From: Hyphomicrobiales bacterium
Lineage (GTDB): Bacteria > Pseudomonadota > Alphaproteobacteria > Rhizobiales > Beijerinckiaceae
Direction: 5' to 3'
DNA length: 33,616 nt
NCBI GenBank assembly: GCA_004144595.1
Contig: SEEM01000036.1
Span: 1-33,616, forward strand
The notes beneath the pieces are model-generated. The model searched no databases. It was not told the origin of the DNA and saw nothing but the letters and a program-made list of their open reading frames with translations. Shown in pieces: positions 18,339 to 25,593 of this stretch; the first letter of the stretch is position 1, and each line of letters begins with the position of its first letter. A program made the translations under genes and the position numbers.

Positions 18339-19757
18339 TCAGCCCAGCGTGCGGACGTCGACGAAGCGGCCGGTGAGGGCCGCCGCCGCCGCCATCGCAG
18401 GCGAAACGAGGTGCGTGCGGCCGCGATAGCCCTGACGGCCCTCGAAATTGCGGTTCGATGTCGAGGCGGCGCGCTGGCCGGGCTTGAGCTGGTCCGGGTT
18501 CATGCCGAGGCACATCGAGCAGCCCGGCTCCCGCCATTCGAAGCCGGCGGCGATGAAGATCTTGTCGAGACCCTCGGCTTCGGCCTGCTCCTTTACCAGG
18601 CCGGAGCCGGGGACGATCATGCCGTAGTCGAGGCTGTCATGGAGCTTCTTGCCCTCGACGATCTTCGCGACCGTGCGCAGGTCCTCGATGCGGCCGTTCG
18701 TGCAGGAGCCGATCCAGATCACGTCGAGGGGGATGTCGGTGATCTTGGTGCCCGCGCTCAGGCCCATGTATTCGAGCGCGCGCTTCTTCGAGGCGCGCTT
18801 GACCTCATCGGCGATCAGCTCGGGATCGGGAACCGCACCGGTGACCGAGATCACGTCCTCAGGCGAGGTGCCCCAGGAGACGATTGGCGGCAGGTTGGCG
18901 GCGTCGAGACGGACGATGCGGTCGAAATGCGCGCCCTCGTCGGTGCGAAGGGTCTCCCAGTAGCGGACGGCGGCATCCCAGGCGGCGCCCTGCGGCGCCT
19001 TGGGGCGGCCCTTCAGGTAGGCGAAGGACTTTTCGTCCGGCGCGACCATGCCGGCGCGGGCGCCGCCCTCGATCGACATGTTGCAGACCGTCATGCGGCC
19101 TTCCATGGTCAGGCCGCGGATCGCCTCGCCGGCATATTCGATGACCGAGCCCGTACCGCCGGCGGTGCCGATCTCGCCGATGATGGCGAGGGTGATGTCC
19201 TTGGCGCCGACGCCGGGCGCAGGCGTGCCGTCCACCTGGACGAGCATGTTCATCGCCTTCTTCTGGATCAGCGTCTGGGTGGCGAGCACATGCTCGACCT
19301 CCGAGGTGCCGATGCCATGCGCCAGCGCGCCGAAGGCGCCATGCGTCGAGGTGTGCGAGTCGCCGCAGACGATCGTGGTGCCGGGCAGGGTGAAGCCCTG
19401 CTCGGGGCCGACGATGTGGACGATGCCCTGGCGCTTGTCGAGCTCGTTGAAATACTCGACGCCGAAGTCTTTGGCGTTCCTGGCGAGCGCCTCGACCTGG
19501 ATGCGGCTTTCCTCTTCGGCGATGCCCTTGGTGCGGTCGGTCGTCGGGATGTTGTGGTCGACGACCGCGAGCGTCTTCTCCGGCGCGCGAACCTTACGGC
19601 CGGTCATGCGCAGGCCTTCGAAGGCTTGTGGGCTGGTCACCTCATGGACGAGGTGGCGGTCGATATAGAGCAGGCAGGTGCCGTCCTCCTGCCGATCGAC
19701 GATATGGTCGTCGAAGATCTTGTCGTACAGCGTCTGGGGACCTTTGGTCGCAGTCAT
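18339..19757 (-). CDS. leuC: 3-isopropylmalate dehydratase large subunit LeuC
   Basis: This 472-residue subunit carries the 4Fe-4S cluster of isopropylmalate isomerase. The cluster cysteines are in WIGSCTNGR, and in [12 protein letters not shown] (CxxC). Other signatures are [40 protein letters not shown] and [27 protein letters not shown]. The ATG at 19755-19757 gives the usual N-terminus ([18 protein letters not shown]); the frame is open a further 12 codons with no better start. The ribosome site is weak (CCGAGAA). It heads a minus-strand cluster ending in leuD. The 57-residue gene upstream is separated by 108 bases including a hairpin. Confidence 0.97.
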   Translation of the reverse strand: MTATKGPQTLYDKIFDDHIVDRQEDGTCLLYIDRHLVHEVTSPQAFEGLRMTGRKVRAPEKTLAVVDHNIPTTDRTKGIAEEESRIQVEALARNAKDFGVEYFNELDKRQGIVHIVGPEQGFTLPGTTIVCGDSHTSTHGAFGALAHGIGTSEVEHVLATQTLIQKKAMNMLVQVDGTPAPGVGAKDITLAIIGEIGTAGGTGSVIEYAGEAIRGLTMEGRMTVCNMSIEGGARAGMVAPDEKSFAYLKGRPKAPQGAAWDAAVRYWETLRTDEGAHFDRIVRLDAANLPPIVSWGTSPEDVISVTGAVPDPELIADEVKRASKKRALEYMGLSAGTKITDIPLDVIWIGSCTNGRIEDLRTVAKIVEGKKLHDSLDYGMIVPGSGLVKEQAEAEGLDKIFIAAGFEWREPGCSMCLGMNPDQLKPGQRAASTSNRNFEGRQGYRGRTHLVSPAMAAAAALTGRFVDVRTLG

Positions 19758-19841
19758 GGCTTGTTCTCGGTCTATCGGAAGTCTGCGGGACATGATGCGC
19801 CGGACCGCTTTGAGCCGGCACGCAAAAACGATCGCCTGTCG

Positions 19842-19863
19842 CCGGCCGCGCGGAAGCGGCCGG
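19842..19863 (-). terminator. hairpin between the 57-residue gene and leuC
   Basis: CCGGCCGC (19842-19849) and GCGGCCGG (19856-19863) form a perfect 8-bp stem with a 6-base loop, starting 2 bases after the stop codon of the small minus-strand gene. A TTTTT run follows 12-17 bases later on that strand, so it is a terminator-like or attenuator-like structure ahead of leuC. Confidence 0.45.
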
Positions 19864-19865
19864 TC

Positions 19866-20039
19866 TCAGGCGCCGGTAAGGCCTGCGGCAATGGAAGCGG
19901 TAAAGCGGCCGAAAAAGCGCCAGGGCAGCCGGGCATGGTCGTGCAGCGCGGCAAAGTCCTGCGTCGTCGGCAGGGGCGGGAGGTGGCCCTCCGCCTGCAC
20001 GGCGCTGAAGCGCTGCAAATGATGCTCACACGGCGACAT
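19866..20039 (-). CDS. unrecognised 57-residue protein, possibly leaderless
   Basis: The frame runs from the ATG at 20037-20039 to a TGA at 19866-19868, encoding 57 residues starting MSPCEHHLQRFSAVQAEGH and containing the segment LHDHARLPWRFFGRFTAS. Third codon positions are almost all G or C, as in real genes here, and the composition is protein-like. No Shine-Dalgarno sequence precedes the ATG. A -10-like TAAACA ends 6 bases upstream, with TTGTCG 17 bases before it, so the transcript may begin at the ATG. I recognise no family. It lies in the otherwise empty gap between leuC and the HlyD gene, on the leu strand. Confidence 0.6.
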   Translation of the reverse strand: MSPCEHHLQRFSAVQAEGHLPPLPTTQDFAALHDHARLPWRFFGRFTASIAAGLTGA

Positions 20040-20045
20040 GGCCAC

Positions 20046-20074
20046 TGTTTAGCAGTTCCAATCAAGGCCGACAA
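20046..20074 (-). promoter_or_regulatory. putative promoter of the 57-residue gene
   Basis: On the minus strand, TTGTCG (20069-20074) and TAAACA (20046-20051) are 17 bases apart. The predicted start of transcription falls on or next to the A of the ATG, which fits a leaderless message. Matches to consensus are partial. Confidence 0.35.
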
Positions 20075-20097
20075 TCGGCGCCGTTGCAGCCGCGCCA

Positions 20098-21141
20098 TCA
20101 GCGCGACGCAGAGGTATCCACGCTGACGACCACGGACATGCCGGGGGCCAGACGCTCGGCCAGAGCCTGACCGGGATCGACAGCTATACGCACCGGCACG
20201 CGCTGCGCGATCTTGATGAAGTTGCCGGTGGCGTTCTCGGGCCGGATCACGCTGAACTCCGAGCCTGCCGCCGGCGAGAAGCGCTCGATCCTGCCGGTGA
20301 GGCGAGCGTGGCGCAGCGCATCGACCGTGAAGCTCACCGGCTGGCCGGTGCGCATGCCTGCAAGCTGCGTCTCCTTGAAATTGGCGATGATCCAGACATG
20401 GTCCGGCACCAGCGCCATCAACTGTGTGCCGGCCGAGACGTATTGGCCGAGACGGGCCGAGACCTCGCCCAGCCGGCCGTCCTGGGGGGCGATGACGCGA
20501 GTGTTGCCGAGGTCGATCTCGGCGAGATGGACTGCCGCCTCGGCGCCCTCGACGGCTGCGACCAGCGACTGGCGGTTGACGACGGCGGTCTGGATGTCCT
20601 GCCGGGCGACGTCGACGGCGGCGTTGGTCGCGGTGATCGCGGCGCGGGCCTGGTCGAGCGCCTGCTGGCTCTGATCGGTACTGGTCTGGCTGACGACGCC
20701 GCGCTCGCGCAGCGGTTCGATGCGGCCCCAGTTCGCTTCGGCGGTGCGCAAGGCCGCCTCGGCACTGGCGACGTTCGCCACGGAGGCGCGCAAGCGTGCC
20801 TCGGCCGCGGCGCGGGACTGGTCGGAATTGGCGAGCCCGGCGCGCTGGGCGGCGAGGCCGGCGCGGGCCTGTTCCAGCTTTTGCGCATAGATGCGGTCAT
20901 CGATGCGCAACAGCAGGTCGCCCTGCTTCACGGTCGCGAAGTCCTGCACCGGCACTTCGGCGACATAGCCGGCGAGCTGCGGCGCGATCACGGTGACCTG
21001 GCCGCGGACATAGGCGTTCTCGGTCATCTCGACGGCGCTGGCGAAGGGCGGCAGCCGCCAGGCGTAGAGAACGACGGCCAGGCCGGCGAGGCCGATGGCG
21101 AGCGCGATATAGGTCGAGGCGGAGCGGAAGATGCGGTTCAT
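20098..21141 (-). CDS. HlyD/EmrA-family membrane fusion protein
   Basis: This 347-residue periplasmic adaptor has one N-terminal anchor helix (about 11-29), the biotinyl-lipoyl-like half-motif TENAYVRGQVTVIAPQLAGYV, a long alpha-helical hairpin (about 90-200, rich in Ala, Gln and Arg), the second half-motif DLGNTRVIAPQDGRLGEV, and a beta-barrel region. This arrangement is that of EmrA-type adaptors, which link a DHA2 permease to an outer-membrane channel in Gram-negative bacteria. It starts 15 bases after the permease gene and belongs to the marR-permease-adaptor operon. The outer-membrane channel gene is not in the window. The stop TGA is at 20098-20100. Confidence 0.93.
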   Translation of the reverse strand: MNRIFRSASTYIALAIGLAGLAVVLYAWRLPPFASAVEMTENAYVRGQVTVIAPQLAGYVAEVPVQDFATVKQGDLLLRIDDRIYAQKLEQARAGLAAQRAGLANSDQSRAAAEARLRASVANVASAEAALRTAEANWGRIEPLRERGVVSQTSTDQSQQALDQARAAITATNAAVDVARQDIQTAVVNRQSLVAAVEGAEAAVHLAEIDLGNTRVIAPQDGRLGEVSARLGQYVSAGTQLMALVPDHVWIIANFKETQLAGMRTGQPVSFTVDALRHARLTGRIERFSPAAGSEFSVIRPENATGNFIKIAQRVPVRIAVDPGQALAERLAPGMSVVVSVDTSASR

Positions 21142-21156
21142 GGCGGAGCTGGACGG

Positions 21157-22791
21157 TCAGGGGGCGGGTTGAACGGTGGGAACGGCCACGCGCGGGCGTA
21201 GCTGCAGATAGGCGAGGTGCGAGAGCAGGCCGAGCAGAGCGAGGCCCGCGATCACCGAGATCAGCATGAAGGCGTCGTTATAGGCGAGGACGATGGCCTC
21301 CTGCTTTGCCCGCTGGGCGAGCAGCGTCACGCCTTCCGCCCGCAGCAGTGCCGGGTCGGTCAGGACATGGCTGTAGATGCTGCCGAACTGACTGACGCGC
21401 TCGGCCACGAGCGGTTGAGACAGCACGAAATGCTCTGCCAGCGCGTTGTAGTGGAAGCTGGTCCGCAACGTGATGAAGCTGCCGAACAGGGCCGAGCCGA
21501 GCAGCCCGCCGATGCTCTGCGTAAACAGGAAGACGGTGATGAAGCTCAGGATGTAGATCGGGCCGCGCGCGATCGCGCCGCCCATGCCCTGCGCCATCGC
21601 CGCGGGCAGGAAGAGCCCGGAACCATAGGCGACGAGCGACTGGCTGAACCAGATGTCGTGCGGCCGTGTCTGGCTGGTGGCGCCGCTGTCGAGCCAGGCG
21701 CCGAGCGCGACGCAGGCGAGCGCGGCGCCGTAGAACCAGTTCTCGCGACCGGGCCGTAGCAGCAGGGCGCAGGTGACGCCGCCGGCCAGGATCGCAAAGA
21801 GGATGATGGCGTAGAGCGGCATGGTCTGCTCGTTCTGGATGCCGAGCGCCTGAAAGAAATTGGAGGCACCGACCGTCTGCTCGGCCAGCACGATCCGCAT
21901 CAGGAGTATGGCGCCGGCGAAGTGCAGGGTCGCAGGGCTGGTCAGCCAGCGGATGTCGATCAGCGGGCTGTCGCGATGCAATTCGATGATGACCGCGACC
22001 GTCAGGCAGATGACCGCGAGAGCGAACAGCGAGCCCAGCCATGGCGCCTCGAACCACCAGTAGATCCGACCGACGCTGAGCGCGACGGCGATCGCGCCGA
22101 AGCCGATCGCGATCAGCAGGTAGCTGAGGATATCGAGCGGGCCGATCCATTTCACCCGCGGCGGGGTGGTCAGCGGCAATGCGAAGACGAATCCGAAGGC
22201 GACCATGGCGAGCCCCATCTCGAACAGGGTCAGGCCATGGAAGCCGCCGAGATCGAGCAGCCAGGGCGAGATCAGGCGCGTCACCGGGATGCCGAGCGTG
22301 GTGTTCGTCAGCGCCAGCGACAGGCCGACGGTAAGCTTCCTCTGCGGCGGCAGCGGCTCGATCATGTAGAAGAACGCGAGCGAGGACATCGGTGCCGCCG
22401 CCATGCCGCTCATGAAGCGCACGACCACCGCCGATGGCAGGTCATGCACGAAGACGAGGTTCAGGAACGCGGCGAGGACGAAGCCCGCAAGGCTGATCTC
22501 GGCGAAGTTGCGCAGGCCGTACTGCATCCTGATCTTGATCAGGGCGATCGAGAGCGAGACGTTCGGCGCCATATAGGCGGCGATCAGCCAGTTGGTTTCG
22601 GCCAGGGTGGCGCCGAGCTCGCCCTGGATCTGATAGACGTTGGTGTTGACCAGGTTCGCGCCGATCTGCTGCGTCATAGCGAGCGTCACCGAAGCCAGCA
22701 TATAGGCCAGCGCCCGGGCGCGCGGCATCGTCAGCCCGGTCGGAGCCGGCGGCTGTGCGACAGGCGCGGCGGATGGCTCGGGCGTGCTCAC
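21157..22791 (-). CDS. DHA2-family MFS drug efflux permease (EmrB-like)
   Basis: This 544-residue inner-membrane transporter is of 14-helix length (DHA2). Residues 1-25 are a proline/alanine-rich tail. The first helices contain QIQGELGATLAETNWLIAAYM, a region conserved in EmrB-type pumps, and later DLPSAVVVRFMSGMAAAPM. It would exchange protons for hydrophobic compounds and work with the adaptor. The start is a GTG at 22789-22791 that overlaps the marR stop as GTGA, which indicates translational coupling. Close linkage to marR suggests induction by the compounds it exports; the substrates are unknown. Confidence 0.92.
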   Translation of the reverse strand: MSTPEPSAAPVAQPPAPTGLTMPRARALAYMLASVTLAMTQQIGANLVNTNVYQIQGELGATLAETNWLIAAYMAPNVSLSIALIKIRMQYGLRNFAEISLAGFVLAAFLNLVFVHDLPSAVVVRFMSGMAAAPMSSLAFFYMIEPLPPQRKLTVGLSLALTNTTLGIPVTRLISPWLLDLGGFHGLTLFEMGLAMVAFGFVFALPLTTPPRVKWIGPLDILSYLLIAIGFGAIAVALSVGRIYWWFEAPWLGSLFALAVICLTVAVIIELHRDSPLIDIRWLTSPATLHFAGAILLMRIVLAEQTVGASNFFQALGIQNEQTMPLYAIILFAILAGGVTCALLLRPGRENWFYGAALACVALGAWLDSGATSQTRPHDIWFSQSLVAYGSGLFLPAAMAQGMGGAIARGPIYILSFITVFLFTQSIGGLLGSALFGSFITLRTSFHYNALAEHFVLSQPLVAERVSQFGSIYSHVLTDPALLRAEGVTLLAQRAKQEAIVLAYNDAFMLISVIAGLALLGLLSHLAYLQLRPRVAVPTVQPAP

Positions 22792-23237
22792 GGGGCGGCG
22801 CTCCGGCCGGCGGCGATGTTGCGCGAAGTCCGGCGCAGGACGTCGAGCGCCGCTTCCAGCTCCGCCGGTGCGATGCCGTGCAGGATACCGGCGCGCAGCT
22901 CGGTGAGGAAGTCCAGGATATCCTGCGCCTGGGCGCGGGCGGTCTCGGTCAGAAAGACGCGGCGGGCACGCCGATCGCCCTCGACGGCGCGTCGCTCGAT
23001 CATGCCGTTGCGTTCGAGCCCATCGAGGAGCCGGACGAGGGTCGGCTGCTCGATGTCGAGCAGGCCCGCGAGATCGGACTGGATCGGGCCGTCTTCCCGC
23101 GCGAGTTCCATCAGGAGGCGGGCGCGGGAGAGCGTCAGGCCCATGTTACGGGCGCGCTCGTCGACGAGCGTCCTCAGCTTGCGGTTGACGGCGGCAAGTT
23201 CGCCCGTGAATGCGGCCTGAAGCTGGCTGAGGTCCAT
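22788..23237 (-). CDS. MarR-family transcriptional regulator
   Basis: This 149-residue winged-helix regulator shows the MarR pattern: an N-terminal dimer helix, then LTLSRARLLMELAREDGPIQSDLAGLLDIEQPTLVRLLDGLERNGMIERRAVEGDRRARRVFLT, in which the recognition helix (IEQPTLVRLLDGLE) and the wing (EGDRRARRVFLT) are clear. The dimer normally binds an inverted repeat near its own promoter and releases it when a ligand binds. It is the first gene of the efflux operon. Inverted repeats suited to such an operator lie directly upstream at 23247-23278. The ATG at 23235-23237 starts the domain directly. Confidence 0.93.
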   Translation of the reverse strand: MDLSQLQAAFTGELAAVNRKLRTLVDERARNMGLTLSRARLLMELAREDGPIQSDLAGLLDIEQPTLVRLLDGLERNGMIERRAVEGDRRARRVFLTETARAQAQDILDFLTELRAGILHGIAPAELEAALDVLRRTSRNIAAGRSAAP

Positions 23238-23246
23238 GACGCCAAG

Positions 23247-23278
23247 ATAAGTAGCATGCTAATGATTGGCTTACTTAT
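23247..23278 (-). promoter_or_regulatory. candidate MarR operator upstream of the efflux operon
   Basis: ATAAGTA (23247-23253) and TACTTAT (23272-23278) form an inverted repeat. Overlapping it is the perfect 10-bp palindrome TAGCATGCTA (23252-23261). The cluster lies 9 to 41 bases upstream of the marR start, where an autoregulatory operator is expected, in an AT-rich patch of an otherwise GC-rich region. Confidence 0.5.
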
Positions 23279-23353
23279 ATGTGCGTAAGACGCATATCAA
23301 GATCAACAATCCTCGTCCGATATGCGATTTAAGAATACCGGATCGCCGCGCAC

Positions 23354-23382
23354 AAAAAAACGCGGCCCCGAAGGACCGCGTT
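23354..23382 (-). terminator. intrinsic terminator of rplS
   Basis: On the minus strand AACGCGGTCC, a TTCG tetraloop and GGGCCGCGTT form a 10-bp stem (one G-U pair), followed directly by a run of Ts (the A-run at 23354-23360). This is a textbook Rho-independent terminator, ending rplS 26 bases after its stop and separating it from the efflux operon. Confidence 0.9.
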
Positions 23383-23408
23383 CCAATCTCGTTAGCTGAA
23401 GCCTCGGC

Positions 23409-23804
23409 TTACTTGCCGGCACCCTTCTGGCCCTTGGCGGGCTTGGCATCGACGCGCTCGGCGATACGGGCCGACTTGCCGCGACGATCGCGCAGGTAAT
23501 AGAGCTTGGCGCGGCGCACCTTGCCCTTGCGGATGACCTTGATCGAATCGAGGTTCGGCGAGAACAGCGGGAAGACCCGCTCGACGCCCTCGCCATAGGA
23601 AATCTTGCGAACGGTGAAGCTCTGGTTGAGGCCGCCGCCGTTACGGGCGATCACGACGCCTTCATAGGCCTGGACGCGGCTACGCTCGCCTTCCTTGACC
23701 TTGACGTTGACCTGCACGGTGTCGCCGGGCTGGAAGGCGGGGATGGCCTTGCCTTCGCTCAGCTTGGCAATCTGCTCGGCGTCGAGCTGTTCGATGATGT
23801 TCAT
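23409..23804 (-). CDS. rplS: 50S ribosomal protein L19
   Basis: This 131-residue protein is ribosomal protein L19, located at the 30S-50S interface. Diagnostic segments are [53 protein letters not shown] and [21 protein letters not shown]. The C-terminal extension ([13 protein letters not shown]) is common in alphaproteobacteria. The ATG at 23802-23804 is preceded by GGAGAG. The longer open frame to 24095 is not coding. Here rplS is monocistronic: the usual rpsP-rimM-trmD partners are not upstream. Confidence 0.98.
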   Translation of the reverse strand: MNIIEQLDAEQIAKLSEGKAIPAFQPGDTVQVNVKVKEGERSRVQAYEGVVIARNGGGLNQSFTVRKISYGEGVERVFPLFSPNLDSIKVIRKGKVRRAKLYYLRDRRGKSARIAERVDAKPAKGQKGAGK

Positions 23805-23824
23805 GGTTCTCTCCATGCCGTTGT

Positions 23825-23840
23825 CGCGTGTGTTCACGCG
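23825..23840 (-). promoter_or_regulatory. leader hairpin upstream of rplS
   Basis: CGCGTG (23825-23830) and CACGCG (23835-23840) form a perfect 6-bp stem with a 4-base loop in the rplS leader, about 20 bases before the start codon. It could modulate translation, but I recognise no known r-protein leader motif. Confidence 0.3.
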
Positions 23841-23875
23841 GGCGTTACGGCGCGCTGTTTTCAGTTGAGTGCGGG

Positions 23876-23904
23876 GCCATACAGGAGCCGGCAGCGTTTG
23901 TCGA
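23876..23904 (-). promoter_or_regulatory. putative rplS promoter
   Basis: On the minus strand TCGACA (23899-23904) and TATGGC (23876-23881) are separated by 17 bases, about 70 bases upstream of the rplS start. The -35 matches five of six consensus positions; the -10 is weaker. Confidence 0.4.
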
Positions 23905-23982
23905 GCGTCGAAGCCGGCTTGTTGGCGACCCCCGCGGCATGCATAGCCTGTGCGCAAGCGACACGCCACCGGACGAGATGCC

Positions 23983-24771
23983 ATGACCGATCCCGTTATC
24001 AAGACCGCCCTCGTCACCGGCGCCGCGCGCGGCATCGGCCTTGCCACCGCCAAGCGCTTCCTGTCGGAAGGCTGGCAGGTCGGCCTGCTCGACATCGATG
24101 GTGCAGGCCTTCAACGGGCGGCGGCCGAGATCGCGACGCCCGAGCGGACGCTGGTGCTGACCTGCGACGTGGCGATGCCGGCGCAGCTCGAATCGGCCTT
24201 CGCGGGCATGGCAAAGCGCTTCGGGCGTCTCGATGCGCTCGTCAACAATGCCGGCACGGCGGTGTTCAAGCCCTTGCTGGACACCACGCATGACGAGTGG
24301 CAGCGGGTGCTGGCGGTCAATCTCACCGGCCCGTTTCTGGCGACGCAGCTCGCGGCACGGGCGATGGCGGACAATGGCGGCGGCGCCGTCGTCAACATCA
24401 CCTCGATCTCGGGCCTGCGCGCCTCGACGCTGCGCGTCGCCTACGGCACCTCGAAGGCGGCGCTGGCGCACCTCACCAAGCAGCAGGCCGTCGAGCTCGC
24501 GGGGCTTGGCATCCGGGTCAACGCGGTCGCGCCGGGGCCGGTCGAGACGGCGATGGCCAAGGCGGTGCACAGCCCGGAAATTCGGGCGGACTATCGCGAT
24601 GCCGTGCCGCTCGGCCGATATGGTCTGGAAGAGGAACTGGCCGAGGCGATCTTCTTCCTCTGCTCTGACCGGTCGACCTATATCACCGGGCAAGTGCTGG
24701 CGGTCGATGGCGGCTTCGATGCGGCCGGCATCGGCCTTGCAACCCTGCGCGGCGAACGGCGGAATCTGTGA
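23983..24771 (+). CDS. SDR family oxidoreductase
   Basis: This 262-residue classical SDR has [10 protein letters not shown] near the N-terminus, NNAG, the catalytic serine in ITSISGL, the catalytic YGTSK (YxxxK), and the segment [16 protein letters not shown] after it. The C-terminal [13 protein letters not shown] is typical of FabG-like reductases. It would use NAD(P)(H) to interconvert an alcohol and ketone; the substrate cannot be inferred. The ATG at 23983 was chosen because TGAARG then lies at the usual distance; an in-frame upstream start at 23950 lacks a ribosome site. It diverges from rplS. Confidence 0.9.
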   Translation: MTDPVIKTALVTGAARGIGLATAKRFLSEGWQVGLLDIDGAGLQRAAAEIATPERTLVLTCDVAMPAQLESAFAGMAKRFGRLDALVNNAGTAVFKPLLDTTHDEWQRVLAVNLTGPFLATQLAARAMADNGGGAVVNITSISGLRASTLRVAYGTSKAALAHLTKQQAVELAGLGIRVNAVAPGPVETAMAKAVHSPEIRADYRDAVPLGRYGLEEELAEAIFFLCSDRSTYITGQVLAVDGGFDAAGIGLATLRGERRNL

Positions 24772-24791
24772 AGTCGGTGTGAAACCCGGTC

Positions 24792-24920
24792 GTCATTCCG
24801 GGGCGCGCTGCAGGCGCGAACCCGGAACCCACGACTGGGTGAAATACATGACGCGCGTTTGCCGGCGGCTCGCCCGGTCGTGAGTTCCGGGTTCTTCGCT
24901 GCGCGAAGCCCCGGAATGAC
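24792..24920. repeat. 129-bp long palindromic intergenic repeat
   Basis: The outer arms are GTCATTCCGGGGC (24792-24804) and GCCCCGGAATGAC (24908-24920), a perfect 13-bp inverted repeat. A second pair lies inside: GAACCCGGAAC (24818-24828) and GTTCCGGGTTC (24884-24894). The RNA or single strand would fold into a long interrupted stem. It sits between an SDR gene and a convergent small gene. I recall such GTCATTCCGGGGC repeats as dispersed in Bradyrhizobium-type genomes, but have not checked. Confidence 0.8.
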
Positions 24921-24961
24921 AAGAGACAAACACCTTGACACGCCGGCGCGGGAAAACGCCC

Positions 24962-25150
24962 CTAGGCCATCGCCTCGCGCTGCTTCAGCAACTCGTCGAG
25001 CATGTCCTGCTGCTCGCTGAGCCGGTCGGCAAGGGCCTCTTCCACGGCCGCGCCGGAGGCTCCCGTCGCCTGCTCCATCAGCTCGGATATGTTGCGCCGG
25101 AGGAGCGCGATGCGGTCGTCCAGTTCCATTCGCGAAGCGTTGTCAGGCAT
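24962..25150 (-). CDS. small helical protein, hypothetical
   Basis: This is a 62-residue protein, nearly all helical and coiled-coil in character (ELDDRIALLRRNISELMEQ, then ADRLSEQQDMLDELLKQRE), with many Glu, Leu and Gln. I recognise no family. The ATG at 25148-25150 has GGAG 9 bases upstream; an ATG at 25163-25165 would add five residues but would place that GGAG inside the gene. The open frame continues to 25567 but the extra part is not convincing as protein. It converges on the SDR gene across the palindromic repeat. Confidence 0.65.
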   Translation of the reverse strand: MPDNASRMELDDRIALLRRNISELMEQATGASGAAVEEALADRLSEQQDMLDELLKQREAMA

Positions 25151-25208
25151 CGGCCGGTTCTCCATGCTGCATCTTGGCCGCGAAGGCGGTCCGGTCCGTA
25201 AAATGTCC

Positions 25209-25227
25209 GGGAACCCTTCGGGTTCCC
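25209..25227. repeat. perfect 8-bp hairpin upstream of the 62-residue gene
   Basis: GGGAACCC (25209-25216) and GGGTTCCC (25220-25227) form a perfect 8-bp stem with a TTC loop. It lies about 60 bases upstream of the 62-residue minus-strand gene, where it would be in the leader or the promoter region. No T-run follows it on the plus strand. Confidence 0.5.
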
Positions 25228-25236
25228 CAGCAGCAG

Positions 25237-25264
25237 GACCGGCAAGCCGATCGGTTTGCCGGTC
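25237..25264. repeat. 28-bp near-perfect palindrome
   Basis: GACCGGCAA (25237-25245) pairs with TTGCCGGTC (25256-25264), and the centre (CCGATCGG) is itself a palindrome, leaving one mismatched pair. It lies 10 bases from the adjacent hairpin at 25209-25227. Together they form a structured patch between divergent genes. It might be an operator or a REP-type repeat. Confidence 0.5.
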
Positions 25265-25593
25265 TCGCTTCACGGTGCGGACAGCCAGGCGGGAGCCTGA
25301 TGAAATCATAGGTCGCGATGGCAGGACAGCGGTTCTGACGTCGATGGCACGGGCATCGGCAGGGCGAACTTTTCCACCCGCGGTTTCGCCACCGACAAAG
25401 CGCTTGCGTCCGCTCCCGATCGGCGCGAACCTCTCCGCAACTGCCTCTCCGACGGCCGCCCGACCCTGTCGGGCCCGAGCGACCGCCGCCCGTCCGGCGT
25501 GAGCGCATTCGCTGTTCCCGCCGGCTTTTGCCGTGCCGGAGCCGGGGTCGCCAAACCTTACCTCCATCGCGGCCAGCCCCGAAGGAGGAATTC
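25265..25593. other. gap without a supported gene, upstream of the EF-G-like gene
   Basis: These 329 bases have no frame with a convincing start, ribosome site and protein-like translation. Open frames run through in several directions, including the minus-strand extension of the small helical gene, as is common at this GC content. The strong ribosome site GAAGGAGGAA at the right end belongs to the next gene. I could not place a promoter. Confidence 0.5.

Noticed and set aside
19772..20098. 108-codon minus-strand frame in the gap upstream of leuC
   Set aside because: Its composition (Arg, Ser, Pro, Cys) is shadow-like. A different frame in the same gap (19866-20039) has better codon use.
18411..20126. 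571-codon plus-strand open frame opposite leuC
   Set aside because: LeuC on the minus strand has all cluster-binding motifs; the plus-strand translation has none.
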